From positions 611,999,065 through 612,063,064 of the forward strand of contig NC_081405.1 in assembly GCF_030272615.1 (NCBI RefSeq): 64,000 nt of DNA, read 5' to 3'. Below the pieces are notes generated by a model that ran no database searches, had not been told where the DNA came from, and worked only from the letters and a program-made list of their open reading frames with translations. Both the position numbers and the translations under genes were made by a program. This DNA is from Cryptomeria japonica. Lineage: Eukaryota > Streptophyta > Pinopsida > Cupressales > Cupressaceae. This document shows, piece after piece, positions 22,711 through 34,660 of this stretch (positions are counted from its first letter, which is position 1; each line of letters opens with the position of its first letter).

Positions 22711-23238
22711 CGGCAAATCAATTTTGCCTGGTCATATACAAATATTCTAGGGTTCGATCCATATTTTACAATACATCACCTGAATATCAGTCCAGGAGCA
22801 ATCATCAATAATAGAACACAACATGGATCAGGAGTAGGTATTCTATTCATTGCACCACAAGGTCATACAATCCCAAAAGCATACAAATTAAGCTTTCCAT
22901 GCACCAACAATACAACTGAATATGAAGCTTTCGTTACAGGTATCAAAATGGCTATAGAATGGAACATTACATAACTTCAAGTCTTTAGAGACTCTCAGCT
23001 CATCATCAATCAAATTAATGATGACTATCAAACAAAAGATGAAAAATTGTTGCAATATAAAAAGATTGTTGATGATATCAAGAAGTACTTTGTAGAAATA
23101 ACTTTCCAGCAAATTCCAAGAAATGACAACAAAGCAGCAGATGCCATGGCTACACTTGCTTCTCTATTGCAGATACAGGAAAATCAACAGCGTTATGAAT
23201 TCCTGGTGGAAGAGTTGTTTTATCCTGTTCATAATTGA
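22711..23238 (+). pseudogene. Gypsy-3 archaeal-like RNase H (aRH)
   Basis: The segment reads GSGVGILFIAPQGHTIPKAY, then NNTTEYEAF (catalytic Glu region), then FRDSQLIINQI (catalytic Asp) and IPRNDNKAADAMATLAS. This is the extra RNase H found next to integrase in Tat-lineage elements. The first catalytic Asp, usually in a DGA/DGS motif before the GSGVG part, is not visible. A TAA at 22972 and a TGA at 23236 break the frame. Confidence 0.8.
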
Positions 23239-24480
23239 ATTGATTCCCAAATCATCTGTCAACTTATTGGACATGATTACTCCTGCTATGGAAAAACTTA
23301 CACATACCTAAAAGACAATACCCTACCTCCCGACCTATCAAAAAATCAAAAAAGAAATTTTATTCGCCAATCCTCCCATTTTACTCTTGTCGCGGATACC
23401 CTGTTCAAACGAGGTCTAGACGGTACTCTTTAAATATGTCTTGAACAAGAAGAATCTGAGAAGGCCTTACATGAAGTCCATAACAAAATTTGTGGCACTC
23501 ATTCAAGTGGTCTTACCCTTTCGAAAAAACTCATATGCTTGGGCTATTATTGGCCAACTATGGAACAAGATTCTTTTCAGATAGCTAGAACAAGCAAACA
23601 ATGTCACATCCATGAGAATTTGATTCATACACCAGCACAAGAACTTCTTGCTTTAGCAACATCTTGGCCTTTTTGTCAATGGGGTCTTGATTTGGTAGGA
23701 AAGATAAATCCTTCTTCATCTAATGGTCACAAATTCATCCTAGTAGCTACAAAATATTTTATAAAATGGATTGAGGTTGTACCTCTCACAAACATCACAG
23801 GAAAAGAAATTGTTGCATTTATCTTGAATTACATCATTTGTCGCTATGGAATACCAATGACCATTATCACTGATAATGGACGACCATTCAAGAATCAGGA
23901 TGTATGAGAGCTATGTGAGAAGGTCATAATCCGACACAAATTCTCCACACCATATTATCCATAGGGAAATGGGCAGGCATAAGCATCTAACAAAACTATT
24001 CTGAGAATCCTAAAAAATACAATGAACAATGCTAGAAGAGATTGGCATATTCAACTAAACCCTGCTCTATGAGCCTACCGTACTAGTATCCGCACACCAA
24101 CAGGTGCCACACCTTTCTCTCTTGTATACAAATCAGAAGTCATATTGCTAATCGAAGTAGAGATACCCTCTCTATGTGTATCACTAAAAGGTCTCATCCC
24201 AGATGAAGAACAACAAGTATCTAGATTACAAGAGTTAGAATTGATTCATGAACGAAGACAAAATGCCTTTGATCATTTAAAGGTATATCAGCAAAGAATG
24301 TGTTGGAGTTATAATCACAAGGTTAAACCACGAGTCTTTCAAATTGGAGAACTAGTACTAAAGGAAAATCCATGCAACCAGGTGGATCGAGAAAAGAAAG
24401 GAAAGTTTGAACCAAATTGGTTAGGTCCATTTGTGGTCACAACAGTATTTGGGTCAGGAGCATATCAGCTATCAACATAG
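23239..24480 (+). pseudogene. Gypsy-3 integrase (one frame, several stops)
   Basis: The zinc domain is HNKICGTHSSG with CHIHEN downstream. The core shows WGLDLVGKINPSSSNGHKF (first Asp) and TDNGRPFKNQD (second Asp). The third catalytic residue, Glu in NGQAEASN of the family, is here a stop (TAA at 23980), and the preceding Gln is TAG at 23962. Stops at 23905 and 24070 fit TGG to TGA. The C-terminal part has EIPSLCVSL, ERRQNAFDHL, YNHKVKPR, GELVLKE and NWLGPFVVTTVF, typical of Tat integrases. Frame ends at 24480. Confidence 0.9.
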
Positions 24481-24540
24481 GACGAAGATCAACTCGAGGA
24501 ACCTATCAATAGCATGCATCTGAAAAAAAATTATGTCTGA

Positions 24541-24690
24541 AAAAGCAAAAAAATCAAAAATAGTGAAAAATCGGAAAAATCCAAAACAGTGAAAAATCAA
24601 AAAAATCAAAAAAAATCAAAACAGTGAAAAAGCAAAATCCAAAAAAATCAAATATCAGAAAAAGTGCAATAAAAATAGATAGTGAAAACC
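24541..24690 (+). repeat. A-rich degenerate repeat in Gypsy-3 3' UTR
   Basis: Repeats of CAAAACAGTGAAAAATCAAA-like units with irregular spacing. Confidence 0.6.
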
Positions 24691-25826
24691 TAGCAAACAG
24701 GCACTATCTATCTGCTAGCTCTTCCATCTATTAGTTCGAGCATCTTTCCGCTTGCATCCATTCATTTCCCATCAATGCTATCCATCATAAAGCCTTTGTA
24801 CATACGCAGACATCCCAGGTGGCTTCTTGCCATGGTTTGGATCATTGGATATATCATAACGACTTTGTTTCTAGGCTTGGGGCAAAATCCTACACCTAGC
24901 TGGGGGCAAAACTCTTAATCATTTTGAGCTTAACCAAACAAGTAGAACAACAGTTAGACAACTCTTATCAAATGAAAACTGAGACACATCCAACATTGAA
25001 CACGAGATCAAACTATCAACTATCAAGTTATCACAAAATCAATCTAAGCACATCACACACTTTTCAGTGGATGATATCTTTTGGATAATGATTGTAACAT
25101 GATTGTTCAACTTTACTATATTGATTTTCGCTATCATGATTTCTGAGTGACTCCAAGATGTCATTGACTAGAGGAACAAGGAAGGAACGTGACATTTTTC
25201 TTGTCTGTTGTCTGAAAATTAATCATTACTATGTGCAAATTTGTCTCAGGACATGATCATCGGAGTATCATTGAAGACATTTCCAATTTGCATATTGAAA
25301 TGATTAATACTGCCTATTTTACGCAAGCAACACCAGGTCATCTCGGTTCAATTATACCTCGATGCTTGTGCTAACTTGCTATATCAAAATCTAGGAAAAT
25401 AGTGCTTAGGTCATCATGGTTTAATTATACCATCGATGTTTGCACTCACTTCCCACATTTCAAAAGCTCAATGATGACAAAAATGCAAAATAATCTAGTG
25501 ACTGGTTCGGTCATAGCTTTGCATTTTATTGCATTTTAGCTTGCATTTCATTCTTGCATGGGATCCCACATGCTCCTTTTATCCAAGGTTACATCTATCA
25601 CAGGAATCATCAAAGTATCATCACAAGTGTATACACAATCAGAATTATGACTCATCTCTCTCATGATATTATCGACTTAGCCCAAATCTTATGCTATCTC
25701 TCTCAACAGAATCAACAATCAACATATCCAAAAATTTCTACAACTTGATATCAACAAACTGTCAATTCTTTATCTAATCAACCTTATCAAATCAAATCAA
25801 TCAATCAAACTTAATCGATTCTATCA

Positions 25827-26073
25827 TGCCTTATACAGGATGAATCCTTCTTGAAACCAGACGCTCTGACCATCGTTGTCTTATATAGGATGTATCCTTC
25901 CTGAAACCAAACGATCTGATTTTGATTCATGTCTTATACAGGATGAATCCTTCCTAAAACCAGACATTCTGATCATGTCTTATACAGGATGAATCCTTTC
26001 TGAAACCAAACGCTTTGATCATCGTTGTCTTGTATAGGATGTATCCTTCCTAAAACCAAACTGAATTTTGATC
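25827..26073 (+). repeat. Five-copy tandem repeat (about 50 bp) in Gypsy-3 3' UTR
   Basis: Units start at 25827, 25877, 25930, 25976 and 26026. Each reads TGTCTTATACAGGATGAATC, then CTTCCTGAAACCA, then a variable tail with CGCTCTGATCATCG. Spacing is 50, 53, 46 and 50 bp. Confidence 0.92.
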
Positions 26074-26354
26074 ATATCAATCTAATCGATCAAGATTTAT
26101 CAATCTTACCAATCTAAGCAATCAAGCTAATAGAAGAACTCGCATTTTCATCAAAACACAGTTGCAGAGATCAAATCAAATCTATCAAGATATCAATTTT
26201 GCAAAAACTCCAAAGATCAATTATCTTAATTGATCTCCTGAGGGGGCATCATCGTACCAGAATTTAGCAATCAAGAGCTGGGGCATCCTATCAAATCAAT
26301 ATCAGCATCAAAATGAGATTATTGTTTGAATCAACGCGTCATCACACCTCGCTT

Positions 26355-26369
26355 CAAAGAGGGGAAAAA
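26355..26369 (+). promoter_or_regulatory. Gypsy-3 polypurine tract
   Basis: AAAGAGGGGAAAAA lies directly before the 3' LTR start TGTATAGACC. Confidence 0.8.
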
Positions 26370-27414
26370 TGTATAGACCTAAAAATGGTCTAAAGATAAT
26401 TAATTGAATAAGCAATTATTTAATTAATCCTCCTCCCCAGTTTAATTGAATTCATCAACAATTTGATTAAATCCCCCTTTTTCATCTACTTATTAATAAA
26501 TCTAAGGATTTATTTAATAGGTTCATTTCAATGATCCCCTTTGATTAATTAATTCTTCTCCATCAAAATCATTTCTTCTAATCCTCTAATTAATTAAAAC
26601 AAATCAAATTCATGAGTTGTTGAAATTAATTAGCCTTTTCTTATTATTTTAATTTAATTCAAATTCTCCTAACTTTTAACCACCTAACCTAACCATTCCT
26701 AAACCTAACCCATTCTACCTACCCACATGTTCCCTTTCATTCAACCTCTTCTAGAAGCTTTGTGGCACTTGTCACTAAGTGTTCCTTTTAATCCAACCTC
26801 TTCTAGAAGCCTCTTGACACTTGTCACCATAGAGATGACAGTTGTTCCCTTTAATCCAACCCCTTTGCCAACCTCCTCCAATTTAACCATTGATATCTTC
26901 AAATCAATCTTGACCGTTGATTCTTGCCACCTCACCCCTAGCCTTGGGAAATCCTATAAATAGACCTCATTTTGGAGCACAAAAGGTCCCAATTCATATC
27001 ATTTTTGCATCCCGATTGATTCATCTCATTTGCATTCAAGCATTGTTACTATAGGCATCTAGGTTCTAGTTTATCATTTCAAGCATTGTTATCATGTTCA
27101 ATTTTAGCTTAATCGATCTTCATTCTAGCCTATTTTCTAGAATAATCATGAAATCATGTAGCTTAATCATGCTATCATTGCTAGATTATGCATCTTCATC
27201 ATTTAAATCCTCCATTTAAGTGTAGTCAAGTCACTGGAATTTGCATAACCAGATCTGAGAGCAAAATTCATACTCGCATTTACTAGGAGGCAATAGATCG
27301 ATTAGCTATGATTTTATCTTTCGTTGATTAATTTTCTAACCATTGCTTGTAATGATTTATTGAGTGTTTTGTGTTGCAGCTGCAGGTATAATAGGTACAC
27401 ACTTCATAGACACG
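26370..27414 (+). repeat. Gypsy-3 3' LTR
   Basis: It starts TGTATAGACCTAAAAATGG and carries CTATAAATAG at 26954-26963. AT-rich AATTAATT blocks in U3 and the shared TATA box relate it to the Gypsy-1 and solo LTRs. It is about 1045 bp, shorter than those. The exact end is unclear: ACACA at 27401 is one option, the TSD-based end at about 27414 another. Confidence 0.8.
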
Positions 27415-28736
27415 ACAAAAGCAGTGCTTACTGCTTCTCTCCATAAGATATGTGGAATATCCTTCTGTATCATCAGAGTCCTCGCACAATCAATTAGATT
27501 TGTGTTCCTTCTTTCAGCAACCCCATTCTCCTAAGGTGTTCTCGATGCAGACATCTATCTCATAATCCCTTGTTCTTCACAATAATTTATGAAATTTTAA
27601 GAGGTGAACTCTCCTCCTCTATCTGATCTCAAACATTTCAGACTCTTACCGGTTCCTCTCTCCACTCGAGCCTTGAAGACTTTGAACATGTGAAAGGCTT
27701 CAAACTTCTCTTTCAAGAATACAGCCCACATCATTCTTGAGAAGTCATCTATAAACAACATGAAATACTTGTCCCCATAGAAACTCTTGGTCCTCATAGG
27801 ACCACACAAGTATGTATGAACTAAGTCCAACACATTCTCAGATGAATAATATTTGCTATTGAAACTAGATCTGGTCAACTTTCCTAGTTGGCATTCTTTG
27901 CACATAGCATTTTCAGGTTTCATAATATCAGGCATACCTCTGACAGACTTCATTTTACTGACTTTTGCTATGCTATCAAAATTAACATGACACGGTCTTT
28001 TGTGCCACAGCCAACTGTCTTCTACCTTTGCCATTAGATAACTACCTACAATGGTGTCTAGGTAGAATAGATTACCTCTAGTTTGTTTATCGGTAGCAAT
28101 CAAACTTCCTAATTTATCATTTATTTTGCATATTCCTTTATTGAATTCTAACCGGTAACCCTTATTGTTAAGTTGTGCAGCACTCAACAGACTATACTTT
28201 AGCCCTTCTACCCAGTAAAAATCATCACAATTGGTTTTATCATTTAGGGATATAGATCCCTTACCTTTTATTGCACAAGGAGCATTGTTGCCAAATCTTA
28301 CCAATCCTCCATCACAATCTTCCATGCTGAGGAATTTATTTTTGTCACCGGTCATGTGGTGAGTGCAACCACTGTCAATTACCCAGTCTCCACACCGGTT
28401 TGAACTAGAGATCAGTGACATATCACTTTCCTTAGTGTTATCTTCCTTTACCACTACTAATGCAATTTCATCTCCATCAGATCCTTTTGATTCTTTATCA
28501 GTAACTCCTTCTGCAAGATAATACTCCTTCTTGCTCTTGTCTTTGTATCTTCTAAAGTTATCCTTCCTATCATTATCAGGACATCTGGATGCAATATGAC
28601 CTATTCTATTGCAAGAGAAACACTTCAAGGGGATCTTACCTTTATACTTTCCTTTTCCTCTTGGCAACCTTCCTGCTAATAGAGCTTCTATCTCACCTTG
28701 TTCTTGTTCTTCTAGATAACAGGTTGTCATGTTCAT
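27415..28736 (-). pseudogene. Copia-2 zinc knuckle, protease and integrase N-terminal part
   Basis: The piece 28736-27597 holds a full zinc knuckle CFSCNRIGHIASRC, the protease site WVIDSGCTHHMTGD, and integrase WHKRPCHVNF and CKECQLGK. The first catalytic Asp of integrase is Tyr (HTYLCGP, codon at 27810-27812), while FIDDFSRMMW and RSDRGGEF are kept. A stop at 27597 and others follow; NGVAERRN (near 27515) and WREAVSTA come just before the Gypsy-3 junction. The Tyr change alone would kill integration. Confidence 0.9.
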
Positions 28737-29436
28737 GAGAATGACTAGTTCTTGTAGTAGAACTATTTCTGGTTCTTTTTCTTCTCCTTGTTGATGCAGA
28801 CATCATGGAAGCTTTGAAGGCAGCATCAATCTTTGGCATACTGTTATCATAGTTGCTTAGTTCAAAGGCAATTAACTTACTGATCAGTGAGTCAAGTGAA
28901 ACACTCACTGTTCCCAAAGATCTGAGTTTTTGAATTGCAAAAACCCTTATGGCATATTGTGGTAGAAAGGTTTTCAAGATTTTGCTGACCACATCATCTT
29001 CTTCAAGCTTTCCTCTAGCACTTTTTATGGAATTTACCACATCCTTTATTCCTTTGCTGTAATATTCTATATTTTCTCCTTCTTGCATCTTCATCTCATC
29101 AAATTTGCCTCTTAAGTTGTCCACCTTAGCCTTTTGTACATGAGGATCTCCTCCATAAACATTCTTCAACTTATTCCACATCTCATAGGCTATTTTCAGA
29201 TCTTGAACCTCAACATACTCATTATCAAATAGAGTGCTAGCAATCACATCCATAATTGCAATGTTGTCTTTCCTTTCTTTGATCTGATCTGCAATGAGAA
29301 CCCTTGTAGGTTCATTGTACTCTATGATTACATGATTCCAGTATTGATCTCCAAGGGTTCTTAGGTAGAGCTTCATTCTACCACACCATAAAGTGTAATT
29401 CTCTTTAGAGAACTTAGGGCCCTCCTTTTGCATCAT
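28693..29436 (-). pseudogene. Copia-2 gag
   Basis: 247-codon frame starting MMQKEGPKFSKENYTLW, homologous to Copia-1 gag (MMKREGPKFNRDNFKIW). It reads on through YGGDPHVQKAKVDNLRG, NIEYYSKGIKDVV and PQYAIRVFAIQKL. Its last part is out of frame with the zinc knuckle that begins in the overlapping frame at 28736, so there is a frameshift near 28740. Confidence 0.88.
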
Positions 29437-29485
29437 CTTGGATCTTTCCTTAAGATGATAAGATCTTCTGAAACTAAGGACCAGA

Positions 29486-29497
29486 GCTCTGATACCA
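29486..29497 (-). promoter_or_regulatory. Copia-2 primer binding site (tRNA-iMet type)
   Basis: Minus strand TGGTATCAGAGC, the canonical plant copia form complementary to initiator methionine tRNA, two bases inside the 5' LTR. Confidence 0.93.
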
Positions 29498-29499
29498 AT

Positions 29500-31091
29500 T
29501 GTTGGTCCCTACCAGTGACTGAGAGGGAGGGTTAATCAGTCACCTACCGATTTTACAGAATTAAAACCCTTTTACTCAAGTCTGCATTAACCTAACATTT
29601 ATCAACACAAACAGTTATTACAGGATAACATGCATGCATGAAAAGATACACAATAACACCAAGAATTATCTCATGGAAACCCAAATGGGAGAAACCCACA
29701 GTGTGAGTGGAAGCTCACAAAATTTGTACTCTTCTAGAGCACGCCCGGTGAGGAGCCATCCCTATTAAGAGATTATAAAGACACTGTTAAGTGCCACCCG
29801 GTTAAGGGATTTTCTTTAAGGCCTATTAGAGCCTTTACCCTGTTAGAGGTAGCCTTGTTAAAGGACTTAGGATCATCAATTAAGATGTCACCCGATTAAG
29901 GGATTTTATAAAGGGACCTGTTAAAGTCCACCCAGTTAAGGGATTTTATTGTTGTATTTATTAGAAAATAATAGAGAGAATGATATGATATAATAGCTAC
30001 TCTTAACTTAATCATATACAAATGAAGCTCTTCGGTTTGACCACCGGTTACACTTGCTCTGCATCACACTTGCTTTGCACTCTTCTGGTGCTTTGCATTC
30101 TTTCTCTACTCTTCGCACTATCTGATCTCTACACACGATCTTTACCACTCTGCTATTCACTTAGCAGTTCTGCCCTCTTCTCATCTTACTGGATCGCTTG
30201 TCCTCAGAATTGCACTTTGCAATTTTTATGATCAAACTTTATGGTTTTCACTAGAGACCTTTATACAAAACTCAATAGATTTGAAATTTAAAACTTTCCA
30301 AATCTTCTCTCACTCTCTATGTGTGCTCTCCATCAATCTCGCCAACAACTCATCCTTAACTGCCTATGCAACTCATAATTTCACCAACCTTTGGGTTGTG
30401 TTCTGTCTTTTTAATGCAAACTGGAAAGTCTGTACAAATCTCACCTTAACTGATTGTTAATTGCAGTATACTTCACTATCTGTTTGTTTCATGATATCTC
30501 ACCATGACTGACTCACCTTTGGTCATCGCATCCAGCTTACCGGTTACTGCTCCGAGATTCCCGGAGGATATCATCCTTCAACCTGTATCACCGGTTCACT
30601 GGTGTAACTCTATTATCTTCTGCCACGGGTCACTGATCACTAAGCAAACTGATCACTTGTCTCTCTAGAGAGCTCTGGTCATGCATAAGACTACTAAACT
30701 TCAGTCTAAGTCAACTCCTATGACCGCATCATCATGTCAACTACTTCATATGGTGACTACTTCTTTATCCGATGGGAGTCCTATTGTTTCTTATCCAAAC
30801 ATCCTTCAGCATACCAGTTGTCAGTTGACACTACTCCACTAACTCACTTGTCAGTTGGAAACAATGCACTGCTAGCATATCACTTATCGGTCTGCAGTTC
30901 TTGCACAAGTCAATACTAACTTGTGTACCGGTGACTCCAAAGGTCTTTGTGCTGAAAGACATTTCCTCACTTACCGGTGAATATAAAAGAATCTCATTAG
31001 GTGTGCAACAATAACAGTACTTGCACAAACATCTCTTACACCGATAACCATCCTATACCGGTTGACATCAATGATAATCACAATGTCAACA
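29500..31091 (-). repeat. Copia-2 5' LTR (long form)
   Basis: Plus-strand ends TGTTGGTCCCTACCAGTGAC and ATCACAATGTCAACA; 1592 bp. It contains CACCCGGTTAAGGG-type motifs at about 29791, 29888 and 29926, the same motif class as in the Copia-1 LTR read in element sense. Confidence 0.92.
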
Positions 31092-32299
31092 GACTATATG
31101 ATCTGGTTTTATAATAATATCAATGACACCATATTCTAATATATAAGTATAAGAATTATAAATATATGTATATCATATTATCTACGAAAAGCTAAAGATC
31201 GAATAAAAATAATAAAATTTAATGTAGTTGAATTCAAATAAAAACAAAGGTATTACAGAAAAATCTTTAATAAGGTTATATATTTATTTATAATATAAAT
31301 ATATTATATATTTGATTCATCTATTCTTAGATTACATTCTCTATACAATAAAACTGTAATCATATAATAATATAGTTTACCTTTATTTCCATTATTATCG
31401 TTATTTGGTGACTAAGAAGAATTCATCTAGATTAGCCCAATAACGTGGAGCTTAGATCTTTGATAGGGAAAGCCCCAATAACATCTCAAGGTGACAAACC
31501 AAGCCCAAACAAGCCAACCACTAGATAACACAAGGTGAAGAGAATTAATCTCAAGATATACATGACATGAACCCAAATCCCTTAAGGAACTATGTCACCC
31601 CTTCAAACCCAATAATATTAATTTTACTTATTAGTTTATATTAATAGAATGAATTAACCAATAGGCTTTGTTTTAAGTGGACTTGCTCCACTACATCTTC
31701 TCGTGAATATTGTCTCACGCCCGAAAATAGACTTTTCAAACAAATTTGACAGAAAACAATTAAAAATTGAGAGAAAAATTGTTTTACATGGAATACAGGT
31801 AAATTCCATTCGTTGTTTTGTAAGTGTTCATCCCTCAGTGCATTTATTAACGCACTATTGAACTACCACATGACCGATATTCATACGGTTTTCATGTTTT
31901 CACTCTGGAAACACAACCCAGAAAAAAACTATTTAATGAATTCTTAATATAGAAACAATAAATTTGAAGTTCAAGATTAATAGGAATTCTTTCCAGAATG
32001 TGCAATAAACGGTTACCCTTGATTAAAATGAGAGCGAGTAAATTATTTTTTATTTAATATTTTTTTGTGTCTTCCCCAAATGGGTGAAGAGTTTGTGCAC
32101 CCCCATAAAACTTCTATGTTTGTTTTTCACATTTGGAAGTTATTTGACATTAATGTAAATATTTTATATAATTAATATTAAAAATATAAAAAATTAATCA
32201 TGACATAAAATATAATTGTTATATTTAAATTATTACTTCAAATTTTCTTATATTTAATTTTTGTACATCTATTCATCACTTAATTTATATATATAAATA
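31092..32299. other. AT-rich intergenic sequence
   Basis: Mostly AT-rich. 31410-31640 is of more balanced composition but has no frame or family I recognise. Nothing else seen. Confidence 0.5.
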
Positions 32300-32314
32300 T
32301 ATATTAAAGGCAAA

Positions 32315-32328
32315 GGTGGCAAGCCACC
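32315..32328 (-). other. 3'-terminal stem-loop of LINE-1
   Basis: GGTGGCTTGCCACC on the minus strand: a perfect 6-bp stem with a 2-base loop, followed by TTTGCCTTTAA. LINE-2 ends with a related GTGCTCGCCACTTTTTGCTTA. Such 3' structures can be the RT recognition site in LINEs. Confidence 0.55.
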
Positions 32329-32329
32329 A

Positions 32330-33180
32330 AAATATATAAATATAATAATAAGAAGGATTACAAAAAATGGGTTTAGAGAGCATACTGAGAGGAAAGAACC
32401 AGTAAGAAAATCTCCAGTTATAGCTCAAGACTATAAAATAAATACCCTAAACTAATAGCCTGGAATATCCTAATACAGTCTAAATATCAAGCTCATCCCG
32501 AGCTTGCCTGAATAACATAGTAAATGTTGAATAACAAAATACCAATCACGCTATGATTGAAAGGCCTAGAAGGCTACAACTGACCCAAGATCAGATATTT
32601 GATCTTGTACAAAAAGGGGACCATGGTTCCAGTCACTGAAAGCCAAGATTGAGAGGTGGCTCAGATGAGAGCTCCCTAATGAAAGGTGACATGGAATAGA
32701 GTATGCAGTACTAGGCATTGTGGACCCCTGTATTTAGCCAAAAAATGGAATAGAGATGATCGTATGTGGCATTGGCCCCTAAAAACACTCGAGCAATTAT
32801 GAAGTTGAAACCTTGTGTCAAGGTCGGATCTGCCATTGGGAGAAGGGAGCACTACCAACGAGTCGAGAGATGTTGGCTGCAAAACATTCTCACCATGAAG
32901 TTGGACTCCATAAAGTACAATCTGTAAACCAACACCTTGTTCGAGAACCATAACCCTATTCGAGCCAAAATACAAAATCTTGAACCATATGTACTAAAAC
33001 TATTATATAGGTCGAAACAGGTTTTTACTTAGCGAACAAAATTGATTCATGTTCCATCAAAATTTGTTAACCCTATTTTCCATTGGTAGAACCCATGGAG
33101 GGTTCAGTCTCCATAGGCGTAGGAAATGACCCCATGTAGCCATGTGGGTCAATATCAACATGTTTGTATAGAACCCTTAA
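32330..33180 (-). other. LINE-1 3' untranslated region
   Basis: Region between the third coding region and the 3' stem-loop. The 99-codon minus frame at 32975-32676 has no recognisable family and may be the decayed C-terminal end of the third ORF. Confidence 0.4.
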
Positions 33181-34060
33181 CCCCCAAAATTTGGAGATAG
33201 CATTTGACACTAGATACTAACCTAGAATTGCAGCATTTTCCTTGAGCCAATTCTGAAATGGTGCAGAGGAGGAGTATCTTAGTCCATTGATAATGCAAAG
33301 AAATATTGCTTTGTCCATTGAGACTTGCAAGATTTCAACCCTATCAAGAAACCCACCAACCAATTGGTAACCATCAAGCAGATTGTAGGTAGTAATTTCT
33401 TGATCCAACTCCTCCCAAGTGAAATAGTCAGGTTGAACAAAAGAGCCAACTATGAATTATGTAAATTCATTGGACCAAGAAAGGTCCATGACTATGGAGG
33501 CTAGTCTGGACACAACCCATGATGATGGAGCAAATTGGTTATCCTATAATCACTCCTCACCTAGTAGTGCAGTGAAATCTCTCTCCACTCTTGAGAAAGG
33601 GATAACAAGATTCTCCCTTAAGTTGAGTTGGTTCACACCATTAGGATAGATCTTATGAAACCTTCCTTGCATCACAATTTTTAATGTCATTGATGGGGAA
33701 GACACGAGCTAATTCGAATGCTCTAGTAATGAGAAACAGTTGTTTGAAGTTGGAATAAATAAGGAAGGACACAAGGAAGATTTCAGATCTTGATCCATGA
33801 ATGTAGCCATTATCAAATGATATCTTGGAACTGGAGGCTACCAACGTGTCGTCCTTTTAGGAAAATAACATGTCGTATCTATTCCCAATCACAGCTAAAT
33901 TCATGTGGACATGATCAAAAAAGCCCATCCGCAGCCACCAAAAAAGGCAACCTGAAGCGAAACTCGTATGGAGATACAAGTAATCATGTGCAATATTAAT
34001 GTGAGCATGTTGGAAGGACAACTATCATTCATGTTGAGGAACCCCCGACAAGGTCCATGC
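33180..34060 (-). pseudogene. LINE-1 third ORF region downstream of RNase H (broken)
   Basis: Minus-strand pieces 33844-33653 and 33408-33217 show coding character and lie after RNase H, where plant L1 elements usually have 3' UTR. The piece at 33408 reads TTYNLLDGYQLVGGFLDRV, which lines up with SYNLW-x-GSTLLGGLFPR of the LINE-2 third ORF (YNL..G..L.GG...R). The piece at 33844 has KQLFLITRAFELARVF, like DQLFHLQNRQLRRAVKDF of LINE-2. Function unknown. Stops and shifts prevent a full reading. Confidence 0.5.
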
Positions 34061-34088
34061 TGCAAAACAATTAGCTATATCTACCAAT

Positions 34089-34660
34089 TTAGAAAATTAT
34101 CATAGTGTGGTATCGTATTAGATGGTCTCCTCCATTTTTATCAGAGCTTGCAAATCTCAAAGAGTATGTAGATATTCTTGAGTGTAAATTATTTCTCCTT
34201 GTTCCAATAAACATCCTTGGTTTGCCAAAAAATCTGCGAGTTGGCTTCTCTATAGCAGTGGGTGAATGAGAAGTCATCAAACTGTAATAGGAGTCTTTAA
34301 CTTCTTGAATGACGTAAAGTATTTTCCAATTACCCTTTTCAGTATTGGGGACAGTAAGAGCCAAAATAGTAATTATGGTGTCCCCCTCAATTCAGATTTT
34401 CTTCAACTTACTACTAATGGCCAACCCAATCCCTTGTAGGAGGACCTATGCTTTAGCAACATTGTTGGTGTCATCTACTAGTCTTGCCATGCCACATTTT
34501 AGAACTGATCCCTGATGATCTTTGATGACAAAACCAATCCTTGAAATCCCTAGATTTCCTTTGGAGGCACCATCAAAATTGATTTTATGGAAACCCTAAT
34601 CTGGAGGCTTCCATTTGATCTCTTTTCTATTGATGTATTTTGGAGTATTTGACATTAGAC
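34089..34660 (-). pseudogene. LINE-1 RNase H domain (degenerate)
   Basis: The first catalytic Asp is present in KINFDGASKGNLG. The Glu motif reads TNNVAKA instead of NNEAEA, so the catalytic Glu is lost. IEGD (third acidic residue) is near 34395. A 91-codon frame (34364-34089) follows in a shifted phase. In intact elements this domain removes RNA from the RNA-DNA hybrid. Confidence 0.7.

Larger units (their letters stand above)
24481..26354 (+). other. Gypsy-3 3' untranslated region
   Basis: 1.9 kb between integrase and PPT. 24541-24690 is A-rich with recurring AAAACAGTGAAAAATC-like words. 25827-26073 is a five-copy tandem repeat. No other coding signal: the 64-codon frame at 25554 is not family-like. 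Tandem repeats between pol and the 3' LTR are known in plant Tat elements. Confidence 0.75.
21945..27414 (+). mobile_element. Gypsy-3: Tat-type Ty3/gypsy element with large 5' internal deletion, nested in Copia-2
   Basis: It starts with 80 bp of LTR (21945-22024) that match the first 80 bp of the full LTR at 26370. The sequence then jumps to a polyprotein linker, a second (archaeal-like) RNase H and integrase. The 5' LTR remainder, gag, protease and RT are missing. The 3' part is complete: UTR with tandem repeats, PPT, LTR. Flanks ACAAC and ACAAA are the best TSD candidates. All coding sequence is in one frame with stops only. The right border is uncertain by about 10 bp. Confidence 0.88.
18685..31091 (-). 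mobile_element. Copia-2: Ty1/copia element interrupted by Gypsy-3
   Basis: LTRs are at 18685-19554 (3') and 29500-31091 (5'). A purine tract, tRNA-iMet-type PBS and gag-PR-IN-RT-RH order are all on the minus strand. Flanks are CACTA left and GACTA right, a duplication with one mismatch. Gypsy-3 sits in the integrase (21945 to about 27414). Without it the element is about 6.9 kb. It resembles Copia-1 (shared gag start, FVDxIIFGG, same zinc knuckle), so they are related lineages. The RT box and the integrase Asp are mutated. Confidence 0.93.

Noticed and set aside
31092-32299. A further transposon between Copia-2 and LINE-1
   Set aside because: No termini, duplications or coding motifs found.
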